Part shown: positions 41,484 to 50,398 of the stretch, piece after piece | Layout: every line of letters starts with the position of its first letter | Numbering within the stretch: position 1 is the first letter of the stretch | Assembly (NCBI GenBank): GCA_030710605.1 | Contig: CP092868.1 | Span: 29,336,011 to 29,400,010 of the forward strand | DNA: 64,000 nt | Direction of reading: 5' to 3' | DNA from: Cordylochernes scorpioides | Lineage: Eukaryota > Arthropoda > Arachnida > Pseudoscorpiones > Chernetidae | The notes under the pieces: generated by a model | Told to the model about the DNA's origin: nothing | Database searches by the model: none | Seen by the model: the letters and a program-made list of their open reading frames with translations, nothing else | Position numbers and translations under genes: made by a program

Positions 41484-43121
41484 TTAACGTCTGTTTCTAA
41501 ACGCTTTCATCCTATCGACATGTACAACTTTCACATCGTGCATGGTGACCCCTCTTACTCTAAAGTTAACATCGGAGACCCTAGCTTCCACACGGAAAGG
41601 CCCATAGACGTTGGAGTAACCTTCAGTCTTAGGAACAGCTAGCATTACCAGATCTCCTCTGTCGAAACTTCTGGAATAAGGTGGCCTAGGATTCATAAGC
41701 TTTTTAGCAGAATTACCTGACATAAACTGTCTGACAGTCTCCTTTGCTTTCCGCATCACCCTTAACCTCTCAGCCCAAGTAGGCTTTCTAAAACTATTAA
41801 CAGACCCAGCGCTACACTCACAGCTTCTGTTAAACTCAGTAGGTGGCAACTTTACAGCCTCGTTTTCAATGCGCTTTACTGATTTCTCCTCGAAGGAGCT
41901 TGAAACCATCGGTCTATGCACACTGGCAACGTAGCTAAGGTCTACATAATCTCGGTCTTCTGGTTTCAAGGAAATCATGTTGCAACGCTCCCGTATGGCA
42001 GGTAACGGGATATTGAATCTCCTTATATCATTGATTCCCAGAATCCCGTCGTAGGCCTTATCTCCGAGTGACATTAGCCAAAACCTTATCTCTCCCAGCT
42101 CAATGCCGTTTTCGTTACCAACTCTACAGGTTTTAACACGTGTAAGTGTCTGCTCTTGGCCTGTCACTGACACTATACGTAAAGTTTTAAGTGCATCGTC
42201 CCAATTCTCCTTCAAGACCTTGCACTTTTCAGAATCAATAATACTGACTTGGCTTCCTGTATCGTATAACAGGTGCCACATATTGCCGTTAATATTCACC
42301 TTAACTATTGGCAGATTTCTAAACTGATTTCCTCCATATGAACGTATGTTCACTATCTCAGCATTGTCAAGAGTATTGCGGTTGAAAAACATAGAAGACT
42401 GTCTTGAGCAATCACTAGCTATATGTCCTAAGCTACACTCAGGTGGACTCAGCCTGATTTCGCCCAACAATTTAGTCAGTTTTTCTACCTCACCCCTAAG
42501 ATCTGCAATACACTGCTCATTTTCGTGCTTCATCCTGTTTACACTGGCACTAAGCATCTTCATCTCACTCTTAATGCTATTTATTTCTTCAACCCCTTCT
42601 ACTGAACATACCCCTTTCATAAAGCTGCAACGGTGTTCTACACTATCCTCCGTGGCCATGACACTGACTGCTTTGTCTATTGATTTAGCCTCACTGCGAA
42701 CAATAGCCTCTCTATACTTATCGAGCACATTTTCGAGGAAAATTTCAAACACTAGGCTATCGTCAAAACTGTACTCTACTTTATCTCTAATGGCCAGGAA
42801 TCTTTCTTTAAAAACCATAGGACTTTCCCCAACTCTCTGCTTAAGACCTTCTATTAATTTAAGGCATTCCCTAATACCACGCGCTTTCTTAGGGTACAAT
42901 ATGTTCAGTTTACTAGCAATACTTTTGAAACTGCTATCGTTACGGATACCCATCTCCTCTAAGCTCAACCTAACTTCAGGGGATAAAGCCTCGAACATGA
43001 GCAATGCTTTGACCTCAGGATCCCATTTGCCTACTCGAGCTTTAAGCTCGACTTCCCGAATGAAAGAATCGAGATTAACCCCATTAAACACTGACAGGTT
43101 AAGCATAGAGTTCACAAACAT
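41484..43121 (-). CDS. Gag-protease fused to integrase C-terminus, 545 aa
   Basis: The first ATG in the frame is at 43121 (MFVNSMLNLSVFNGVNLDSF), 112 bp inside the 5' LTR, so I start there; the open frame extends further upstream without ATG. Residues 1-220: gag-like, with LSLEEMGI and LIEGLKQRVGESPMVFKERF. A heptad-like stretch follows (EINSIKSEMKMLSASVNRMK). A degenerate zinc knuckle CSLGHIASDC lacks the first Cys and one spacer residue. Protease: LLYDTGSQVSII (catalytic DTG) and GILGINDIRRF. The protein then jumps to integrase tail sequence: WAERLRVMRKAKETVRQFM, FDRGDLVMLAVP, YGPFRVEARVSD, VHVDRMKAF. RT, RNase H and the integrase core are missing without loss of frame. Clade (Gypsy versus BEL) is uncertain; the R-x-G-D-x-V and Y-G-P-F pattern favours Gypsy. 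Confidence 0.88.
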   Translation of the reverse strand: MFVNSMLNLSVFNGVNLDSFIREVELKARVGKWDPEVKALLMFEALSPEVRLSLEEMGIRNDSSFKSIASKLNILYPKKARGIRECLKLIEGLKQRVGESPMVFKERFLAIRDKVEYSFDDSLVFEIFLENVLDKYREAIVRSEAKSIDKAVSVMATEDSVEHRCSFMKGVCSVEGVEEINSIKSEMKMLSASVNRMKHENEQCIADLRGEVEKLTKLLGEIRLSPPECSLGHIASDCSRQSSMFFNRNTLDNAEIVNIRSYGGNQFRNLPIVKVNINGNMWHLLYDTGSQVSIIDSEKCKVLKENWDDALKTLRIVSVTGQEQTLTRVKTCRVGNENGIELGEIRFWLMSLGDKAYDGILGINDIRRFNIPLPAIRERCNMISLKPEDRDYVDLSYVASVHRPMVSSSFEEKSVKRIENEAVKLPPTEFNRSCECSAGSVNSFRKPTWAERLRVMRKAKETVRQFMSGNSAKKLMNPRPPYSRSFDRGDLVMLAVPKTEGYSNVYGPFRVEARVSDVNFRVRGVTMHDVKVVHVDRMKAFRNRR

Positions 43122-43233
43122 GATGGAGTACAAAAAAATAGTAATAAACCACTCAATCAAAGAAAAAAAAACGCACGTAAAATTACAGGAATTTACACGT
43201 GCAAACACCAGTAATCCTGGCAGGGCTCGCCAA
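43122..43233 (-). promoter_or_regulatory. LTR element leader with primer-binding-site candidate
   Basis: Directly inside the 5' LTR the minus strand reads TTGGCGAGCCCTGCCAGG. It starts one base in with TGG, as primer-binding sites complementary to a tRNA CCA end do. I cannot name the tRNA. Confidence 0.55.
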
Positions 43234-43686
43234 TGACAAAAGTTACTATTTACGGGTTAACACACAAATACAATATACTAGGGCCTACAGTAAGAGTAAC
43301 TTAAACACAGAAAAAAACGTGGACTCAAAAGTACAACACCAACAAAAAAAAGTAAATAATAAATCACAATTTGTTAAATAAAATAAAAAACAGTACTTAG
43401 CTTTATTGCTGCTTAGGTAGGGATCGGACCGGGGTTACACAGGTATGCGCCGAGATTGCCAGACAAGGATATAACACGCAGAGAACACTTTAAGTGTCTC
43501 CACACGAATCCACCACTCTGGCCTCGACTCATACCATAGCCCACTTTATATACAAACATGGCCACATTCGTCCAATGAGAATGCGGGAGAGATTTGTTCA
43601 CAAACAAACGAAAACATAAATTCTTTCCACTAAAACCTGAGATAAGATATGATAAGATTGCAAATATTTGTCAATATAATTTGACA
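43234..43686 (-). repeat. 5' LTR (right copy)
   Basis: 453 bp, TG...CA, near-identical to 40588-41040. Confidence 0.92.
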
Positions 43687-43862
43687 TTCAAAGAAAACCG
43701 CTGGGAGGGTTCACCATTGATGAGCCTGGCCCTCCTTTTAATTTTTCCATTGCAGTAAGGGCAGTAGAAATTGTTTAATTTCAAAAAGAATTTTACGCGT
43801 TTAAAATAGTTTCGAATTTTGATAACAGATGACGCGCTAGTGAATCATATTACACATATAAA
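43687..43862 (+). repeat. S1-B copy, right of LTR element
   Basis: Begins after the target duplication with GAAAACCGCTGGGAGGG, then TTCACCA, TTGATGA and GCCTGGCCC, and ends GATAACAGATGACGCGCTAG. The upstream strand (stems I and III) is missing. Confidence 0.7.
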
Positions 43863-43869
43863 TATTGTA

Positions 43870-44044
43870 GTATGGTATTGGTTATTTTATTAACAGAGTA
43901 TCATTTTAATGTTTATATATTTCTACTCTCTCTGTAAACCTTCCTCATTTCTTATTTTATATTTTATCATTCATAGTTTGTACTTGCCGTAAATATGTTG
44001 CTGTGTCATCCTGAAGTTTGTCTTTCCTCATTTTCCACTTGGCA
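43870..44044 (+). repeat. TRIM solo LTR
   Basis: TGTAGTATGG to CCACTTGGCA, then ATAT. It matches 25764-25948 inverted. Confidence 0.65.
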
Positions 44045-44104
44045 ATATAAATCGTATTTATAATATTTTTAATTCAAATTATTTATCATTATCATATATT
44101 ATAT

Positions 44105-44250
44105 AGAAGATTATGTATTATATACAAGGCCAGGGGACCATCTTATCGAGGAGCCACTAGGAGAGGCCATAGAAAGACTGCTGGAGAGCTGCAGGACATC
44201 AGGGAACCATAACGGCAAGGGCCACAGCACTGACCAGGAGTCAAGATAGC
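44105..44250. other. Unassigned GC-richer segment
   Basis: GGCCAGGGGACCATCTTATC, GAGAGGCCATAGAAAGACTG. A short open frame on the minus strand shows no motif. It may be another repeat end. Confidence 0.3.
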
Positions 44251-44482
44251 AAATGTAATGATCCAATACAGTATTAGAGCTCTGAGAAGCGGTCTGGTGG
44301 ATTAAATTGGCGAAACCGCTGGGAGGGTTCACCACTGATGAGCCAAGCCCTCCCAATATATTTTTCATCGCAGTAAGGACAGTAGAAGTTCGTTTTATGT
44401 ATAAAAGAAACATTCGCGTTTTTAAATCCTTTTATTTTATATGTATAGATGGCGCGTTATTGCTTTGTGGTAAATATCTTTG
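44250..44482 (+). repeat. S1-A reference copy
   Basis: This copy keeps every part of the hammerhead-like core (44288-44354, listed separately). Its 3' end reads GATGGCGCGTTATTGCTTTG. The 5' third of the unit is absent. Confidence 0.8.
44288..44354 (+). ncRNA. S1 hammerhead-like core with reversed strand order
   Basis: In order: AGCGGT (44288-44293), C (44294), TGGTGGA (44295-44301), linker TTAAA, TTGGC (44307-44311), GAA, ACCGCT (44315-44320), GGGAGGG (44321-44327), TTCACCA (44328-44334), CTGATGA (44335-44341), GCCAA (44342-44346), G, CCCTCCC (44348-44354). AGCGGT pairs with ACCGCT (stem III), TGGTGGA with TTCACCA (stem I, one wobble), TTGGC with GCCAA (stem II), and GGGAGGG with CCCTCCC (extra helix). 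The three hammerhead strands and core are all present but not in any standard circular order. Catalysis is not shown. Confidence 0.5.
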
Positions 44483-44574
44483 TTTACTTTTACTGTTGTC
44501 ATTTATTGAAGTTGTAAATAAAAATTTGTAAATAGACTGACCATTCGCTACACTTTTTAGAGAAAAACTTGTAA

Positions 44575-44995
44575 CCTTTTTGAAAAATATATTATATTGT
44601 AAAAAAGAGATTTCTGTTGTATTTTGATCGTTATTTATATAGAATTATTATCTCTTGCTTGATTTTTTGGTATACATCAGTATTTTACGATATTGTTCTG
44701 CAGTCGTGGGAATAATAAAATTAGTTATCAAAAATATCTTTAATTGCGCAAAAGGAATACATAAAAAACATAGTTTGATAAAAGTAATGCCTGGATTAAG
44801 GCGTAAGAATCTAAAAATAAAAAACTTATTTACATAATGTACAAAAGATTTGAGCCGGCCAGCGGGAAACAACAACAATGAGTTTTTATAGGGTAAGCGT
44901 GACCTCTGGCCTTCGATTTAACAGTATTTGTATCTATGAAATATAATTTTAAATAAAATGATATTTTTATATAACATATACATATTCAATATTGC
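44575..44995 (-). repeat. Solo-LTR-like repeat (TGTTATAT family), copy 7
   Basis: On the minus strand TGTTATATAAAAATATC, CCCTATAAAAACTC, GCCTTAATCCAGGCATTAC and CACGACTGCA. Confidence 0.65.
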
Positions 44996-45104
44996 TTTTA
45001 AAATTTTCGATTAGGTTAAGTTAGAAAGCCACAAATTGACTGTTGAGAAAAGAAAGACTCTGACTCAACCATGAATAAAATAAGCGTCCACAGCTGACCT
45101 AGAT

Positions 45105-45380
45105 CTACCCATGTCTGTCACAGTAAATTACATGTCTATTATCCATCGTTGCCCTGAAGCTATTATGCCTTCTCTCATTGGATAACCAATCGGCATACCA
45201 CCAGAATGCCTGAACGAATCCTGTTACAGCCTTTTGAGATCCAACATAACTTTCTACTAATAGCATTTCCTCAACAGAAACCGTAATGTCACGGTAGGCA
45301 ATGAGATAGGAACAAAGCGTATCTCCTATAGAACCAGTCAACAAGTGAATAACTTTGAGACGAAGAGTAAAGCCAGTTCA
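45105..45380 (-). other. Unassigned ORF, possible coding exon or fragment
   Basis: The minus strand has a frame of about 91 codons, open after a TGA near 45379, with no ATG in its first part. It reads RLKVIHLLTGSIGDTLCSYL, IAYRDITVSVEEMLLVESYV, then GFVQAFWWYADWLSNERRHN and ends ...YCDRHG stop at 45105. Balanced composition and base use unlike the neighbouring AT-rich repeats make chance less likely. I recognise no family. It could be a host exon, a viral-type or transposon fragment. Confidence 0.35.
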
Positions 45381-45459
45381 AATTCTATGTAAATAACACA
45401 AGATGATTATTACCTTACCCAATTGGGAAAATCTGCATGGGGTAAGTGCCTAATAAAGG

Positions 45460-45530
45460 CTTTGTGTGTGTGTGTGTGTATCTCCTGTTGAAGGATTCAC
45501 ACTACCCGAAAGCTTTAGAAGTATTTAATA
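45460..45530 (+). repeat. (GT)n and F5-type hairpin motif
   Basis: GTGTGTGTGTGTGTG, then CCTGTTGAAGGATTC and CCCGAAAGCTTTAGAAG, as in the F5 motif at 8570. Confidence 0.45.
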
Positions 45531-45659
45531 AAAAAATAGGAAATTCATCCTCCGTTTTATTGTAACTAAGCGTATAATTAACCGAAATTTGCATAATAAT
45601 AAGAAAGGCCCAATTTTCATTATCACCCACAGGACCTGTTTAGAATAAAATAATAAAGA

Positions 45660-46015
45660 TTTAGATCTATTTTAAAAGGCATATATTGGGTCAAAATATA
45701 ATTTAATTACCAATATTTCAGTTGGCTGAACGCCAACCTTTTTCAAGGTATTACACCATATTCTACATAATAAAAAAAGGTATATCCTGAACACGAGGCA
45801 TATGCCTTTTTTTATTTTAATACTAACTCTTTACCTTTTTTATTATTTATTTTTTATTATTTTCTCACATTCAATATAATATGTTGTAATCCTTGTAAAA
45901 GGTTGGCATTCAGCTAGCTGAAATATTGGTAAATAAATTATATTTTGATCCAATATATGCTTTTAATTGAAGTTCTAATTATGGATTGCTCTATTTTCAA
46001 AAAGAATTATATATG
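45660..46015. repeat. F4 foldback with nested F2 tail
   Basis: Left arm (minus): stem I TACC with GGTA, core TTGAAAA, stem II GGTTGGC with GCCAACT, GAA. The right arm (plus) is more diverged (CTTGTAAAAGG, AGCTAGCTGAA). The centre contains GGTATATCCTGAAC and GAGGCATATGCC. Confidence 0.65.
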
Positions 46016-46177
46016 GGTAGATACCATATTCGTTAAGTTTGTTTGGTATGTTCAATATAGTAACATATTGAATTTACCCTGGCACAATTTTTATGACAAA
46101 AGGGGCAGTTCAGCACTGTAGATCATCGAAAAGCTTGTCTGTAAAAACGTATCAAATAAGAAAAAAAAAGTTTTTTT

Positions 46178-46475
46178 TGTTTATCCCTAGTACACATGGT
46201 ACAGGCCATGAAATTCATGGTGGGTAAAAGTAGGCACTTGCTTTTACTGTAAGTGCACCACATGTCTACACATGTGAAAATCAGTTCGACTTTGTACTTA
46301 AAGGTGTGCCAGAAACCGTTTGGTTACTTGCACTCACTGGTTGGGTTGGACTTTTGTAAGAATCGGGGGCCATTTGAGCATTTTTTTTTAATTAGAAAAA
46401 GTTGTCCAATGGAGATTTGATTTCGGGTCGTAGCGGTCGAAAACCAACGGTTTAGACCATTCTTCCACCGATCTC
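46178..46475 (-). repeat. tRNA-derived SINE
   Basis: Tail CACATGGTACAGG near the left, body, and a tRNA-like head ending GGGAGATCGGTGGAAGAATG on the minus strand. Confidence 0.7.
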
Positions 46476-46519
46476 CCATAAAATAGTAAAAAAGTGAACT
46501 ATTACTAGGATCATAAGCC

Positions 46520-47060
46520 GATTACATGCCATCTATATATGACAAAAAGAAACATTAAAACATGAATGTTTTTTCAAATATAAACCAAACTTCTACTGTC
46601 CTTGCTGCAATCAAAAAATATATGGGGAGGGCTTGGAAAATCAGTGGTGTAGACTTCAAGCGTTTTCGCCAATTTAATCTACCAGACCGCTTCTTAGAGC
46701 TCTAATATTGTCTTGGATTATCTACTTATAAAACAACATTTAAAGATTATCCTGCATGAGTTTCTTTTCAACGAAAAATCAAAATTTATTCCAAGGAGAA
46801 ATATCGATTATTTCTAACCTTAGGGATGAGGTATGAAAGGATGAATTGTGAAGAGTCTCTTTAAAAGATTTTAAATTAAAAGAAAAATTTTAAAAATTAA
46901 AAATAATTAAAAGAAACGCATTGCCAGTAAATTTATTTGTGTAAAATTTTAACGATAGATGGCAATTAAATTTAATTTATTATATTGTATTACAGATTCT
47001 GCTTATATATGCTGCAATGATAAGATGGAATCTTAGAAATGGTTTTCAAGCAAACTATGG
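46520..47060 (-). repeat. S1-A copy with nested SF2 and S1-variant pieces
   Basis: S1-A (minus) runs 46740 to 46520 with a degenerate core; an SF2 arm (46745-46860) and an S1-variant end (46921-46980, CATTGCCAGTAAATTTATTT) interrupt it; S1-A resumes at 46985 (ATTCTGCTTATATATGCTGC). Confidence 0.6.
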
Positions 47061-47099
47061 ATCATATTTTAAGAAAGGCATCTCTTGATCGTACAATTA

Positions 47100-47240
47100 A
47101 AAGTTACTACTGAATTACGCCATCTGTCGGAATAAATATAAACTAAACGTTGATCTTTTATCTTGATTATATTGGGTCACAATTTGGTCAATTCTGGAAT
47201 AATTAAAAAATCAACGTCTAGTTTATTCCGATAGAATGTG
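47100..47240. repeat. F2-variant foldback remnant
   Basis: GCCATCTGTCGGAATAAAT, AACTAAACGTTGATC, ATCAACGTCTAGTTTATTCC: inverted F2-like ends without a ribozyme. Confidence 0.45.
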
Positions 47241-47349
47241 TAAGTCATTAGCAACCTTTAATTACACAATCAGAAGAGATGTCTTTCTGGTAATGAATCA
47301 AATCAGAGTTTGATGAATAGCTTAAATCTTCAAGTATATCAAATACAAA

Positions 47350-47495
47350 CATGTTCAACTGGAGCCACGTACAGAAGTCACCAACTACCTGAGTTGTCCT
47401 TATAACCTAAGTCTTCTTGGTTTCAAACACAAAAAAATCTTCGTTAAAGACACCCGTCCCATACAGGATTCTCCCAATATATAGATAAAAATTAC
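47350..47495. repeat. Segment duplicated beside the second Helitron
   Basis: GGAGCCACGTACAGAAG, CAACTACCTGAGTTGTCCTT and CCCATACAGGATTCTCCCA recur at 51972-52275, where an SF2 element splits them. Both copies lie just outside a Helitron 3' end. Confidence 0.6.
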
Positions 47496-47651
47496 TTTAT
47501 AATATCACTAGCCGAATGACCCGGGCAACGCCCGAGTTTTACCCGATTAAATACTTTTATTCAAATACTATTCGTTACAATTATAAATTGGCGCCGTGGA
47601 TGTCATTCTTGTATAATATATAAATGAGTTTTAAAAATTGTAAAAAAAAAT

Positions 47652-47721
47652 GCATCGGTCGGGAATCGAACCCGGGCCGCCCGCGTGGTAGGCGAGCATT
47701 CTACCACAGAACCACCAATGG
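47652..47721 (-). tRNA. tRNA-Gly-like, anticodon ACC
   Basis: A 70-nt cloverleaf on the minus strand: acceptor CCATTGG with CCGATGC (mismatch at the first pair, one wobble), A-box GGTTCTGTGGTAGAATG, anticodon loop CTACCAC, and B-box GGGTTCGATTCCC. Overall it is tRNA-Gly, normally GCC, with a G34-to-A change. The first-pair mismatch and the Helitron context suggest a captured pseudogene. Confidence 0.7.
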
Positions 47722-47870
47722 TTATGAGAAATGGCCATATTTGGGTATTTTTTCCATTCACAAAGCAAATGGTGACAGAATTAAAAATTGTTGCTTGATT
47801 ATGACGCTGATAACTGTATATATTGATTTTTATAATTTTTTCGTCAGGGTAACGGAATATACAATCGTTA

Positions 47871-48137
47871 TTAGAGTCTTCGTATCTTGATTGGTGGTTC
47901 ACGGACGTGTATTGTGACATTCATCTCACATTGATGATGATCAATTTGCGATGAACGAAGAGCTCGGAAGTTGCAATGCTTGCAGTGGAAATACTTGGTG
48001 ACATGTTGTGAATGCTTGGAGCGCATATGTGCAATGAAAGAGCGATTGGTGTAAAATGTTCTCATACATTCTGGACAATCATTGATCATTTCCCATGGAG
48101 AACTGAGGTCTCCAATTCTTTCCGACTGCTCCAGCAT
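47871..48137 (-). CDS. Small C2H2 zinc-finger ORF, 88 aa
   Basis: ATG at 48137, TAA after codon 88, with an in-frame stop just upstream. Finger 1: C-P-E-C then twelve residues (MRTFYTNRSFIA) then H-MRSK-H, a perfect C-x2-C-x12-H-x4-H. Finger 2: CKHCNFRALRSSQIDHHQC, C-x2-C-x11-H-x2-C, a variant with a final Cys. The tail is basic and ends PPIKIRRL. C2H2 fingers bind DNA or proteins in the nucleus. The ORF may be a captured exon or the last exon of a host zinc-finger gene. It shares strand with the adjacent tRNA-Gly and Helitron end. Confidence 0.6.
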   Translation of the reverse strand: MLEQSERIGDLSSPWEMINDCPECMRTFYTNRSFIAHMRSKHSQHVTKYFHCKHCNFRALRSSQIDHHQCEMNVTIHVREPPIKIRRL

Positions 48138-48274
48138 TTAAGCTTCCTTGAAGCGTTACCAAGAATTTTTTCACATTGTTTCTAGCATCTATTATCTTTC
48201 TTTTTTTTATCCGTTTTAATCACCGTGGTTATATTTTTAGTGATGTATCATAGTTGTAGATGTTTCGTATTTCA

Positions 48275-49135
48275 TATACAATCATTGACAAAACTTAAGG
48301 AAGTTGTACCTTTCAGAATGTATATCGGTATTCAGACAATAACACTGAAAGATATTCCAGTGATCTTTATTGAAGACACACTATATACATTCATGGATAA
48401 AACTTAAGGAAATTGTACCTTTTACCATCTATATTGAGATTCAGACAATAACTCTGAAAGATATTACAGTGACCTTTATAGAAGACACACTAAATACATT
48501 CATGGACAAAACTTAAGGAAGTTGTACCTTTTAGCATGTATATCGGGATTCAGACAATAACTCTGAAAGATATTACAGTGACCTTTATTGAAGACACATT
48601 ATATACATTCATTGACAAAACTCAAGGAAATTGTACCTTTATTCATGTATATCGGGATTCAGACAATAACTCTGAAAGATATTGCAGTGACATTTATTGA
48701 AGACACACTATATACATTCATGGACAAAACTTAAGGAAGTTGTACATTTTATCGTGTATATCGGGATTCAGACAATAACTCTGAAAGATATTACAGTGAT
48801 CTTTATTGAAGACACACTATATACATTCATGAACAAAACTTAAGGAAATTGTAACTTTTAGCATGTATATCGGGATTTAGACAATAACTCTGAAAGTATT
48901 ACAGTGACCTTTATTGAAGACACACGAGATAATCAAGGGTGAACAAAACTTAAGGAAGTTGTACCTTTTAGCATGTATATCGGGATTCAGACAATAACTC
49001 TGAAAGATATTACAGTGACCTTTATTGAAGACACACGAGATAACCAAGTGTGAACAACCTTGACTCTGTCTTCTTTAAAGAAAACAGACTATCGGCAACA
49101 TTAAAATATGAAACTAAGATTTGTCCATGAGTGTA
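48275..49135 (+). repeat. Satellite array, 7 units of about 108-111 bp, in Tc1-like ends
   Basis: Units begin near 48290, 48402, 48510, 48614, 48726, 48834 and 48944. Several end ACACTATATACATTCATGGA, so the unit boundary includes the element end, unlike the AACCAAGTGTG version at 15.8 kb. The final units switch to the CGAGATAACCAAG type. The right end reads TTTGTCCATGAGTGTATA. Confidence 0.85.
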
Positions 49136-49315
49136 TATTCAATATTTGCAATTATACATGCTAGAAGGTACAATTTCCTTAAGTTTGTCCATGAATGTAT
49201 ATAGTGCGTCTTCAATAAAGGTCACTGTTATATCTTTCAGAGTTATTGTCTGAATCCCGATATACATGCTGAAAGGTACAATTTCCTTAAGTTTTGTCCA
49301 TGAGTGTATATACTT
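49125..49315 (-). repeat. Inverted satellite units
   Basis: Two units in opposite orientation next to the array (TTTCCTTAAGTTTGTCCATG, GGTCACTGTTATATCTTTC). Confidence 0.8.
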
Positions 49316-49439
49316 CAATAAAGTATAAGAATCATACTTTAATTCATTTGAATTTTTAAACTTCTGACAAATATTATAGCAATTGGTGTATATCACTCTG
49401 AAATAAAGTATATTAAATAATTTAAAATGTTTCTGGAGA

Positions 49440-49612
49440 TGAGTTTCTTTTTATTAAAGCAGTTTCAAGCTTTCAGGAATCTCTACCCTTCTACAGGAGA
49501 ACATCAGGCGGAGTTTTATTCGTTTATTTATGTTCTCCTGTCGAAGGGCAGAGATTCCCGAAAGCTTCAGACTACATTGATAAAAATGAAGAGAAACACA
49601 TCTCTAGAAACA
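49440..49612. repeat. F5 foldback
   Basis: Left: AAGCTTTCAGGAATCTCTAC, CCTTCTACAGGAGAACATC. Right inverse: TTCTCCTGTCGAAGGGCAG, AGATTCCCGAAAGCTTCAG. Each arm carries CTGTNGA and GAAAGCT. Confidence 0.6.
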
Positions 49613-49614
49613 TT

Positions 49615-49835
49615 TTTCCGTTCATCATTGCTCTTCACAATTCACCCTTTCATACCTCATCCATAAGGTTAGAAATCGTTATCGTTAATTACGTTAATTG
49701 TCGTAATAGTTATTTCTCCTTAAAATAAATTTGGATTTTTCGTTGAAAAGAAACGCATGCGGGATAATTTTCTGATGTCGTTTTACAATGAAATCCGCAT
49801 TATATTATATTGTATTTACTTTATCATAAAGATAG
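49615..49835 (+). repeat. SF2 arm
   Basis: TTCATCATTGCTCTTCACAA to AAGAAACGCATGCGGGATAA and the terminal GTCGTTTTACAATG. Confidence 0.6.
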
Positions 49836-49844
49836 AGGCTGCCT

Positions 49845-50235
49845 GGCCGGCATTCATAGTTCTTCAAATTAAAGATACTTCAGCCAGTAATTCTTTTTAT
49901 TATCTCGACGTTTCGACAAAAATCTTCTGTCCTCCTCAGTAGCGAACAAAAATTAAAACATTTGACAAAGTCTTAAAAACTATTCTTAAGGCTGCATGGA
50001 CGTTCTCATGCGATATTTCAAATTTTGTACAACATCTTTAAGTACGAGTCAAAAAACAAATATTTAACACATAAAAGACTATGATGCTTAGAATAATTTT
50101 TAACGCTTTGCCAAATGTTTTTAATTTTTGTTCGCTCCTGACGAGGACAAAAGAAATTTTTCGAAATGTAGAGATAATAAAAAAGATTTACTGGTCGAAG
50201 TATCTTTCATTTGTTCGGTTCCAAAATCACTTTAT
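49845..50235. repeat. Penelope tails, inverted pair with decayed hammerheads
   Basis: Left (minus): core CTGAGGA, stem II, GAAACG at 49903-49945; stem I poorly paired. Right (plus): CTGACGA, then TTCGAAATGTAGAGATAAT at 50131-50180. Flanks carry GCCTGGCCGGCATTCATAG. Confidence 0.6.
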
Positions 50236-50329
50236 TAGGTACTGCTCAACAAGAGCAACCTAGTTTATGATAATTGCAACAATGAATAATATATGAAGTT
50301 TATTCACATATTAAACAAAATATTAACGC

Positions 50330-50398
50330 GGGATTCAATCCTGGTTCATGACTGTCGGGAATCGAGGGTGTTGCCCACTCGTCCACCGACTTTTATTT
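50330..50398 (-). repeat. tRNA-like SINE head
   Basis: Minus strand: AGTCGGTGGACGAGTGGGC, CAGGATTGAATCCCGCG. A second kind of tRNA-like head, distinct from the 53559 family. No body recognised. Confidence 0.45.

Larger units (their letters stand above)
40588..43686 (-). mobile_element. LTR retrotransposon lacking RT, young insertion
   Basis: Direct LTRs at both ends, each 453 bp; TTCA at 40584-40587 and 43687-43690 is the target duplication. The interior carries a single gag-protease-integrase-tail ORF on the minus strand, so RT, RNase H and the integrase core were lost in one in-frame deletion. Mobilisation would need enzymes from a relative. It split an S1-B foldback. Confidence 0.92.
47508..48200 (-). 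mobile_element. Helitron 3' end with captured tRNA-Gly and possibly a zinc-finger ORF
   Basis: The minus strand ends with CGGGC-GTT-GCCCG, ten bases, CTAG (47508-47511), then T. Upstream lies TACAAGAATGACATCCACGG, then a tRNA-Gly-like gene and the zinc-finger ORF, all in one orientation. The 5' end was not found, so whether the ORF lies inside the element is uncertain. A shorter relative is at 52445. Confidence 0.7.

Noticed and set aside
42346-43236. 296-codon plus-strand ORF
   Set aside because: It is antisense to the gag-protease gene and has no motif; it is a shadow of the minus-strand frame.
44288-44354. S1 core as an ordinary type II hammerhead
   Set aside because: Only 19 bases lie between GAA-A and CTGATGA, too few for local stems I and III. 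The better pairing partners are upstream, giving the non-standard order reported as a finding.
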